Shown here in pieces: positions 6,535 to 12,448 of a stretch of 12,448 nt of DNA (position 1 is its first letter; each line of letters begins with the position of its first letter). Below the pieces are notes generated by a model. It saw only the letters and a list, made by a program, of their open reading frames with translations, searched no databases and was not told the DNA's origin. Origin of the DNA: Methylococcaceae bacterium (GTDB lineage: Bacteria; Pseudomonadota; Gammaproteobacteria; Methylococcales; Methylomonadaceae). Location of the stretch: assembly GCA_021647585.1 (NCBI GenBank), contig JAKIUK010000096.1:1-12448 (forward strand), in the 5' to 3' direction. Position numbers and translations under genes: made by a program.

Positions 6535-6602
6535 TGTAGAGCGGACTTCAATCCGCAAATTATACATCACGTTAACCATAGCGGACTGAAGTTAGCTCTA
6601 CA
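6535..6602. repeat. Small palindromic repeat (22-bp arms)
   Basis: Arms at 6535-6556 (TGTAGAGCGGACTTCAATCC plus GC) and 6581-6602 are reverse complements at 19 of 22 positions, with a 24-base loop. It lies in the 223-bp gap between the signalling trio and the pilus cassette. The 'TGTAGAGCGGACTTCAGTCCGC' type of sequence looks like a REP/MITE-like dispersed repeat; there is only one copy in this window, so dispersal is inferred. It could partly terminate transcription from the GGDEF/EAL gene. Confidence 0.6.
6559..6564 (-). promoter_or_regulatory. Consensus -10 hexamer upstream of pilus ATPase gene
   Basis: The minus strand reads TATAAT, a perfect sigma-70 -10 box, 82 bases before the ATPase start and inside the loop of the palindromic repeat. 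A TG immediately precedes it, but the spacing is one base off an extended -10, and no good -35 box is visible 17 bases upstream. It is a possible promoter for the pilus cassette only. Confidence 0.3.
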
Positions 6603-6699
6603 AAACGTCTACCCATAAAGATAAATATGATATTTTTTATTGTTATATAGATCAGGTATAAGTAGGTTGAGCATTGCGCTGGTGTGTCCAACAAAGCTC

Positions 6700-8883
6700 T
6701 TAGTAATTTATAACAAAAGGCTCTGGTTTACCTATGCCATACCCTTGTCCATAATCAACACCCATGTTTTTTAATTCCTTAAATATTTCATCATTTTCTA
6801 CAAATTCCGCAATGGTTTTTAGACCCATCACGCTGCCAATTTGATGAATTGATGCAACCATTGCATGATCAATTTTATTTTCTAACATGGTTTTAACGAA
6901 ATATCCGTCAATTTTCAGATAATCAACGGGTAAATTCTTTAAATAAGTAAATGAACTCATACCGCTGCCAAAGTCATCCAACGAAAACTGACAGCCAATT
7001 TTTTTAAGGGTTTCCATAAATTCTACGGCTTGTGTTAAATTGGATACGGCTGCTGTTTCTGTCATTTCAAAACAAATCCGGTTTGCCGGTACGCCAGAGT
7101 GTTTGATTTGCTCTAGAACATATGTCACAAACCCTTCTTCACAAAAAGATTGCCCAGAGAGGTTGATAGAACAGATTAGTTTTGTTTCTGGTTTGTGTTC
7201 AAACTCAAGAGCCATCAAAGTTAAAGCATTTTTTATCACCCAGCGATCAATTTTGGGCATCATGTTATATCGTTCAGCTGTAGGAATAAAATGATAGGGA
7301 GTAAGAATTTCATCATTTTCATCCTTCAAACGAAGGAGTAATTCATAATGATCTTCCTGCTCAGGGTCCTTCTGCAGTAACTGAATCTTTTGCCGGTATA
7401 TTTGAAACCTATTTTCATCTATCGCACCATTTATCCGACCAACCCATTGCATCTGCTTTTCATGCTTAAGCATTGCTTCATCCGTCAATTGATGAACATG
7501 TACTCGATTACCCCCCTCTTCTTTGGCAATTGTGCACGCTAAATCAGCAGCACTCAGTGCTTGAGAAAAATTTTCAATACTTTTATTGAGTTCCACAACA
7601 CCTATACATGTTGAAATCTCAAATATTTTTTCTTTATATACAAAACGAAATTGGCTAATAAAGATACGAATTCTGTCGGCAGTAGTCTGTGCATTCTGAA
7701 GATTACAATTATTCAGAACGATGACAAATTCATCCGACCCTAAACGCCCCAGAACATCTGTACTCTTCATGTTTTTTTGCAATAATGTACTGACTTGCTT
7801 TAATAAATGATCTCCACCGCTTAATCCTGACGATTCGTTAATGAGCTTAAATTGATCCAGGTCTATAAATAACAGGCAACTCACATTGTTACTTGTTTTT
7901 TGCTGTTGAATTATTTTATCCAGCCGTTCGGTAAACCCCCGACGATTTAATTGCCCCGTAGTTGGGTCGTGGCGAGCCTGTATTAATTTTGAGGCTTCCG
8001 ATGCCATCACCTCAGTCAATTTACGATCACTATTTGAGAAATCCTGTTTATTTAAGTTATTAATCAAAACAAGTATTCCACAAAGACTGTGATTCACTTT
8101 GAAAATTGGCGCCGCGATCAATTTATAAGGCATAGACCAGTCTAAATCAGTCCAGTCTATTTGACTGTCATGGTTAATCACCAAGGTTTCCTGATTGGTT
8201 GTAAGGTAGCCAAACAGGTCAGAGATCAAACCTTGCTTTACCTGTTCCCAATTTATCGATTCAGTATCGACGCCCAGATGGTGTATAAAAATATCCTGAT
8301 CTGGTAGAAGTAATGCACCTAAATCTATGTTGAGATAATCAACACAGTTTTTAATAAGCTGACTTAACGATTCGTGTTCATCATTGTCTTTATAAAACGT
8401 CTCTACTTCATCTATTCCATATAACAGATTTAACTCTTCATACCGTACAGCCAGTTCATCAGCCATACCCGCGACTGTTTTTGCAAGTAGATAATCTTCA
8501 TTAAGACACGAGGCTATGTGGCTGAGGAAATTCAAGCTAGCGGCCTGCTCATGAGTATTTAGAACCTGGTTTGTTCTTTGGCAACCCAATAACCAGAATT
8601 CTTCATCATTAGCGCCCAAAATTAATTTAACAAACTGGATATAACCCACATTTTCTATAGAAAGAAAATTATTTTGTTCTGAAATTCTGTCCCAATCTAT
8701 ATCCAAGGTCTCGGACTGTTGCAAAAACAGCTGCAGATTTTCTGAGTGATCAGTAGTTGACAATAAATACTGTTTACCCAGTTTGCTATAGATGCCTAAT
8801 GCGAAAGCATTTTCACAAAACGCCTGATAAAATGTCAGGTATTTTTGTAAATTTAGTTTAGACGACTTGTTTGATTGATTCAT
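6700..8883 (-). CDS. GAF-GGDEF-EAL cyclic-di-GMP protein, probable phosphodiesterase
   Basis: A 727-residue soluble protein with no membrane segment. Residues 1-130 form a putative sensor region, then a helical linker (MADELAVRYEELNLLY, 140-155), a GAF-like domain to about 300, GGDEF about 305-465 and EAL about 470-722. The GGDEF signature is GSDEF (382-386) and the inhibitory RxxD site has become KSTD (373-376), so cyclase activity and product inhibition are doubtful. The EAL domain keeps its catalytic set: Glu514 (motif ELL), Asn574, Glu606, Asp636/Asp637, Lys657, Glu694 and Gln713. The most likely activity is cyclic-di-GMP hydrolysis, with GGDEF as a GTP-sensing module, as known for Caulobacter PdeA (GEDEF). 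The ATG overlaps the receiver stop (TAATG), so it is probably the output of the kinase-receiver pair. The adjacent ATPase has a cyclic-di-GMP-binding domain. Confidence 0.93.
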   Translation of the reverse strand: MNQSNKSSKLNLQKYLTFYQAFCENAFALGIYSKLGKQYLLSTTDHSENLQLFLQQSETLDIDWDRISEQNNFLSIENVGYIQFVKLILGANDEEFWLLGCQRTNQVLNTHEQAASLNFLSHIASCLNEDYLLAKTVAGMADELAVRYEELNLLYGIDEVETFYKDNDEHESLSQLIKNCVDYLNIDLGALLLPDQDIFIHHLGVDTESINWEQVKQGLISDLFGYLTTNQETLVINHDSQIDWTDLDWSMPYKLIAAPIFKVNHSLCGILVLINNLNKQDFSNSDRKLTEVMASEASKLIQARHDPTTGQLNRRGFTERLDKIIQQQKTSNNVSCLLFIDLDQFKLINESSGLSGGDHLLKQVSTLLQKNMKSTDVLGRLGSDEFVIVLNNCNLQNAQTTADRIRIFISQFRFVYKEKIFEISTCIGVVELNKSIENFSQALSAADLACTIAKEEGGNRVHVHQLTDEAMLKHEKQMQWVGRINGAIDENRFQIYRQKIQLLQKDPEQEDHYELLLRLKDENDEILTPYHFIPTAERYNMMPKIDRWVIKNALTLMALEFEHKPETKLICSINLSGQSFCEEGFVTYVLEQIKHSGVPANRICFEMTETAAVSNLTQAVEFMETLKKIGCQFSLDDFGSGMSSFTYLKNLPVDYLKIDGYFVKTMLENKIDHAMVASIHQIGSVMGLKTIAEFVENDEIFKELKNMGVDYGQGYGIGKPEPFVINY

Positions 8884-9257
8884 TATGTTTCAAGCGTGGA
8901 AAAATGTTCATTCAAACGTGCTGTTAAGCGTCTCATGCTTACTGGTTTTTCCATTAATTCAATATGTGAATGCGGTTCTGCCCAGACACGAATATCGTTG
9001 TCAGTGCGTGAAGTCATAATGATAATCAGTTTGTGTAGTGTCGGATAATCACGGTTAATGATTTCACATAGCTGAATGCCATTCATCTTGGGCATTTGCA
9101 CATCCGTAATCAATAGATCTGGCATTTCCTGAGCAATTTTGTCAAGAGCCTGCTGACCATTCAATGCGATAGTCACTTGATAATTTGCACGCTCCAGAAA
9201 TTGTTTCAGAATCATACTGACATGAGGTTCATCATCAACAACTAAAATTTTTTTCAT
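8883..9257 (-). CDS. Stand-alone response-regulator receiver (CheY-like)
   Basis: A single REC domain of 124 residues with no output domain. The phosphorylation site is Asp52 (LLITDVQMPKMNG), with the acidic pair Asp8/Asp9 (VVDDE), Thr82 (IIMTS) and Lys104-Pro105 (EKP), so it should be phosphorylatable. The ATG overlaps the stop of the histidine kinase gene (ATGA), and its stop overlaps the next start (TAATG), which points to co-translation and a direct kinase-receiver-effector chain. With no DNA-binding domain it must act by protein contact; the next gene's GGDEF/EAL protein is the natural candidate (inference). It could instead pass phosphate on or act as a sink. Confidence 0.95.
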   Translation of the reverse strand: MKKILVVDDEPHVSMILKQFLERANYQVTIALNGQQALDKIAQEMPDLLITDVQMPKMNGIQLCEIINRDYPTLHKLIIIMTSRTDNDIRVWAEPHSHIELMEKPVSMRRLTARLNEHFSTLET

Positions 9258-11083
9258 ATTTGTCTGGATTTTAAAAATGAAGTTGTTTTCTTTAATTCAA
9301 TGGTAAATACACTGCCTTCTCCCACAGTGCTTTGCAGGCTCAATTTACCTTGATGTAAATCGACAATTTCTTTGGCCAGAGCCAGACCAAGCCCGTGCCC
9401 ACTACGTTGAGTTACATTATCGTCATCAGAGCGATAAAATTTTTCAAAAACATGACTCTGGTCTTTTTCGGTTATACCTATCCCGCTATCCGTTATTGTA
9501 AAAATCACATTATCCTCATTTTCTTCAACCTTGAAACTAACCTTACCCCCAAGTCTATTATATTTAACCGCATTAGTAAGTAAATTATTAATAGCAACAC
9601 GTAATAAGTGTTTATCAAACTGAATATCCGGCAGATGTCTGGGTAAATCAAGATCAAACTGAATCTGCTTGTCATTGCCACTTCTTACCACACTGTCAAA
9701 AGTATCTGTCAGGAATTCAGTAAGCTTTACTCTTTGAATATCCAAAGCAATGCTCCCTGCTTCAATTTTTGAAATATTTAATAGATTAAAGATCAGGCTA
9801 TTCAATCTCTCAACTTCATCATTAATAACATTTATGGTTGAGATATGTTGTTCGGCATCCATATCAGGTTCCAGCAATGCTTCTGCATACATATGTATGA
9901 CATTGAGAGGTGATTTCAGTTCGTGAGCAACATGATTAATAAACTGATCTCTTGCCTGATTAGCCAGTACTTCTTGCGTTATGTCTTTAAAAACAACTAA
10001 TGTCCCGCATATACTATCCTTTTCTTTGGCTGTAAATAATGGGTAGGCGCTCACTGAAATAGTGGCTGAAAAATTATTAACAGGATTAAATTCTATACTG
10101 TCTGAAAGTTGGAAACGCTGCAAATTGATTTGATATTTTGCCAACAATTCATTGAGTTCAACATTTTGACACCACTCATGGGGTTTCGCTCCAATGATGG
10201 ATTCCAGGCTGCCGCCAATTAAAGGAATAAGCTTGGAATTTGCATAAGTTGCTTTGCCTGTTTCATCCATCACTAAAATAGCATCTGGAAGTGATTGTAA
10301 AGCTGATTCAGTACGTTGCCGCTGATAGGTTAATGCCAGTCCTGATGCTTTCACTTTAAAATTCTGTTGATTTAATTCACCAAAACGCTGATCAACCTTT
10401 CCCATAAAACGTTCAAAATTGAGCATGAAATCTTGAAAGTTTTCATTGCTGCCAGCCCCCTCGCCCAGGCCTTGCTTTTGCATAACTTCATTTATTTCAA
10501 AACTTGCTTGTTTCAGAGGTTTTAGCTCGCGTCTGATTAATAAATAGGTGAAAGGGACTAATAAAAAAATGGGTAAAGCCAATTGTGCTATAAAAGGTAT
10601 TTCCGTGAGTTCTAAACTCGGCTTGAAATAACCAACACGAATATAACCTGCCAGATTTCCATCATCAAGTACTGGCGCTCGGAACTCGTACAATATCCGC
10701 TCATCATTTTGCGAATTAATTTCATGCTCTGTAGTCCATAAGTTTTTTTCATGGGACAAAGTAACTTGCGGAATAATTGCCTCACCTGATGCTGTTACTG
10801 CGATAGGCTGTCCTGTAAGATTGACAATGGCTGCATAGGCAAAACCAGAATCATCTCTTTTACTATTTAGCAAATCTAATATGCCACTACGTCGATCATC
10901 AGGAACTAATTGTTTATAAGGTAAATTTGATAATAAACGTACGATATTTCTACCTTGCACTTTAATAGCTAAATCTTTAATTTTATGGCGATGGTTCAGG
11001 TATTGTGCAGCAATCAGAACAATCACCAACAGAGTTGCAATGATCATTACTATTCCAAAGCGATCGCCTTTAATTAGCTTCAT
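9254..11083 (-). CDS. Membrane-bound PAS sensor histidine kinase
   Basis: A 609-residue sensor kinase that should phosphorylate the receiver encoded next to it. Membrane segments near residues 9-28 and 164-183 enclose a periplasmic sensor domain of about 135 residues ('AYAAIVNLTGQPIAVT', 'GYIRVGYF', dCache/sCache-like). A cytoplasmic linker follows, then a PAS domain about 257-370 ('ALQSLPDAILVMDETGKATYAN'), HisKA with His387 in VAHELKSPLN, and HATPase_c with Asn500/Asn504, G1 box DSGIGI (532-537), and G2 box GHGLGLALAK (562-571). All catalytic motifs are intact. The gene follows the HDOD gene after 61 bp and overlaps the receiver gene by 4 bp. No ligand can be named from the sequence. Confidence 0.95.
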   Translation of the reverse strand: MKLIKGDRFGIVMIIATLLVIVLIAAQYLNHRHKIKDLAIKVQGRNIVRLLSNLPYKQLVPDDRRSGILDLLNSKRDDSGFAYAAIVNLTGQPIAVTASGEAIIPQVTLSHEKNLWTTEHEINSQNDERILYEFRAPVLDDGNLAGYIRVGYFKPSLELTEIPFIAQLALPIFLLVPFTYLLIRRELKPLKQASFEINEVMQKQGLGEGAGSNENFQDFMLNFERFMGKVDQRFGELNQQNFKVKASGLALTYQRQRTESALQSLPDAILVMDETGKATYANSKLIPLIGGSLESIIGAKPHEWCQNVELNELLAKYQINLQRFQLSDSIEFNPVNNFSATISVSAYPLFTAKEKDSICGTLVVFKDITQEVLANQARDQFINHVAHELKSPLNVIHMYAEALLEPDMDAEQHISTINVINDEVERLNSLIFNLLNISKIEAGSIALDIQRVKLTEFLTDTFDSVVRSGNDKQIQFDLDLPRHLPDIQFDKHLLRVAINNLLTNAVKYNRLGGKVSFKVEENEDNVIFTITDSGIGITEKDQSHVFEKFYRSDDDNVTQRSGHGLGLALAKEIVDLHQGKLSLQSTVGEGSVFTIELKKTTSFLKSRQI

Positions 11084-11144
11084 CTTTTATAGTATGAAAA
11101 GTATCTGTAGTGGATTCATAATAAAACAATTTTCTGTACATAGC

Positions 11145-11984
11145 TTAGCTGGCAAATAATAGTCGTAAAATATCTGCCATGTTGGTTCTGGCCTCAATTT
11201 TAATCGACATAAGATCTTCTTCAACCAGCCCTGTCTGCTGAAAAGCTACCGGATTAAAGCCTGGTGCAATATAGCCCGTTTTTTTGCTTTCATCTTGCAA
11301 TACCATAATATTAGCCAAGTGAACAATGGAACTATCCAATATAAATGGATTTTCTGGCTTTAAGTTGGTGTGATTTAGAATAGTTTGATAAAGACTACTA
11401 GGAAGTTTCCAAGCTTTTAGCAATTCCCCTCCCACCTCGGCATAGTCAAAACCCAGCATTTCTCTTTCCAGCACCTCTAAAGGTATTTGTTCCTCCCTGG
11501 CTCGACTTAGTAACTCCGGCAAATGCGTTGATAGCCGGGTATAAATAACCAAGTGACCAATATCATGCAGTATTCCTGCTACAAATAAACGTTCACTATC
11601 AAGAATATTGCACTGTCTGGCCATTAAATGAGTAATGGCCGCACAATACACACTGTGTAACCAAAAGCTTTTCATATCGACCAGATTCTTATCTATCCCT
11701 TTAAATGCCTTTGTTGCAGAAACGGCTAATACCAGATCGTGTAAATGCGAAAGCCCCATAATACTGACTGCACGAGTCAGGGTCTCTATTTCTGTTGCAA
11801 CACCAAAGAATGAACTATTTGAAATTTTTAAAATTCGCGCTGAAATATTAGGGTCCTGGCTAACTATCTTTGCAACATCATCAATGGTTGACTTTGGATG
11901 ATCAATAGTCTCACTAATACGGAAATAAATTTCCGGTAATGAAAACAGATTTTCAACTTCTGATGCTAATTGTTGTGGCGTCAT
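11145..11984 (-). CDS. HDOD domain signalling protein
   Basis: A 279-residue cytoplasmic protein made almost entirely of one HDOD (HD-related output) domain, about residues 5-200. Family hallmarks are 'LPEIYFRISETIDHP', 'IVSQDPNISARILKISNSSFFG' and 'ISIMGLSHL'-like helices, then 'LFVAGILHDIGHLVIY' holding the His140-Asp141 pair, and 'HTNL' near 205. HDOD proteins are related to HD hydrolases but usually lack the full metal site; their biochemical role is poorly known, and they are often linked to two-component and cyclic-di-GMP signalling. As first gene of the signalling group it may act as an accessory to the kinase. The ATG has only a weak ribosome site (CTGG). The upstream 300 bp are non-coding, so the transcript probably begins there. 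Confidence 0.92.
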   Translation of the reverse strand: MTPQQLASEVENLFSLPEIYFRISETIDHPKSTIDDVAKIVSQDPNISARILKISNSSFFGVATEIETLTRAVSIMGLSHLHDLVLAVSATKAFKGIDKNLVDMKSFWLHSVYCAAITHLMARQCNILDSERLFVAGILHDIGHLVIYTRLSTHLPELLSRAREEQIPLEVLEREMLGFDYAEVGGELLKAWKLPSSLYQTILNHTNLKPENPFILDSSIVHLANIMVLQDESKKTGYIAPGFNPVAFQQTGLVEEDLMSIKIEARTNMADILRLLFAS

Positions 11985-12283
11985 TTAAACCAGTGGGTAA
12001 AATTAATAGAATTACATATAGTGATTGCTTTAAGAATAGCCTTTTTATTAGAAGGCGCAAATAGAATTTAGAAAATTTAGTGTTTGCTGATTTAATTGAC
12101 TAAAAGAGACTTAGTAATCGGCTCTAGCCATCCTTGGTGGCACAGAGTCTGGTGAAATTCAATTATGTTAATTTACTTGTTCATAATTTTTGAAATTTTA
12201 TAAACCTTCCTTCTAAGTAACTAAAAATCAACATGTTGATTTTATTCTATTGTAGTTAATTTAAGTTGGGTGGCCGTTTCAAC
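11985..12283. other. Non-coding upstream region of signalling genes
   Basis: An AT-rich, 299-bp stretch with no plausible gene. It should hold the promoter of the HDOD gene (minus strand). The best candidate I find is a TATTCT -10 with a TTGCGC box 16 bases upstream, near 12030-12058, which is weak. The GCCATCC/GGTGGC stretch near 12129-12143 could form a six-pair hairpin, without a T-run. The 20-bp palindrome at 12224-12243 is the most distinct signal. Confidence 0.4.
12224..12243. promoter_or_regulatory. Perfect 20-bp palindrome, possible operator
   Basis: AAAATCAACATGTTGATTTT is identical to its own reverse complement over all 20 bases. It lies 240 bp upstream of the HDOD start and 40 bp from the palindromic element. 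Even spacing with no loop suits a dimeric regulator site better than an RNA hairpin. No regulator gene is in the window. Confidence 0.35.
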
Positions 12284-12448
12284 CTAGAAAGATCAGTTGG
12301 GCACGGAATTATAGTGCAAGGTATTGGTTTCACAGTGTTTTAACAGGTTTTTGCTCCTGCAAAACCTGTATTTCCTACTTCCATGTAGGTCAAAAATCTG
12401 AGCTTTGCCTATACGGATGTAGGTAAGGGGCGTGAGCAGGAGCGGAAG
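12284..12448. mobile_element. MITE-like palindromic element, partial copy at window edge
   Basis: 165 bases that match the reverse complement of 298-464 with three substitutions and two 1-base deletions in homopolymers (about 97% identity). It begins at the same CTAGAAAGATCAGTTGG terminus and is cut off by the window end near the element's centre, so the other arm should lie beyond. Its orientation is inverted relative to the left copy, so the two copies bracket all ten genes. It carries no transposase. Confidence 0.8.

Noticed and set aside
9395..9583. Plus-strand open frame inside the kinase gene, and other plus-strand frames within genes
   Set aside because: They are antisense to well-supported coding regions with intact catalytic motifs and show no features of their own.

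Overview
The window is AT-rich bacterial DNA. It reads best as a gammaproteobacterium, judging by the proteins: HDOD, histidine kinase, GGDEF/EAL, an MshE-like pilus ATPase and PulG-type pilins. A Methylococcales-type methanotroph or a relative would fit, but nothing here proves it. All ten convincing genes lie on the minus strand, so the biological order runs from high to low coordinates.

Layout in transcription order: (1) 12284-12448 is one arm of a palindromic miniature element that runs off the window. (2) 11985-12283 is non-coding and holds a perfect 20-bp palindrome. (3) 11145-11984 encodes an HDOD protein. (4) 9254-11083, 8883-9257 and 6700-8883 form a tightly coupled trio: membrane histidine kinase, stand-alone receiver, and a GAF-GGDEF-EAL protein. 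They overlap as ATGA and TAATG. (5) 6477-6699 is a gap with a small palindromic repeat and a consensus -10 hexamer in its loop. (6) 4446-6476, 3308-4435, 2653-3216, 1913-2458, 1443-1916 and 499-1446 form a type II secretion/type IV pilus-like cassette in the order ATPase, inner-membrane platform, major pilin, then three minor pilins (GspE-F-G-H-I-J, equally MshE-G-A-C-D-O). (7) 158-464 is a complete copy of the palindromic element, only 34 bp past the last stop codon. (8) 1-157 has at most the end of another gene.

Proposed working model (inference): the kinase and receiver control the GGDEF/EAL enzyme, which sets local cyclic-di-GMP. The pilus ATPase carries two perfectly spaced MshEN cyclic-di-GMP-binding motifs and would read that signal. 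The ATPase also has an unusual N-terminal STAS domain, which could add a second input through phosphorylation or protein binding. The filament has a distinctive tip candidate: the last minor pilin carries seven EF-hand-like Asp-rich loops, and related single loops occur in two other pilins, pointing to calcium-dependent folding or adhesion.

No secretin, GspK/L/M/C, prepilin peptidase, retraction ATPase, RNA gene, CRISPR array or transposase gene is visible. The cassette must rely on parts encoded elsewhere. Two start sites were moved from the longest open frame: the major pilin to 3216 and the last minor pilin to 1446.
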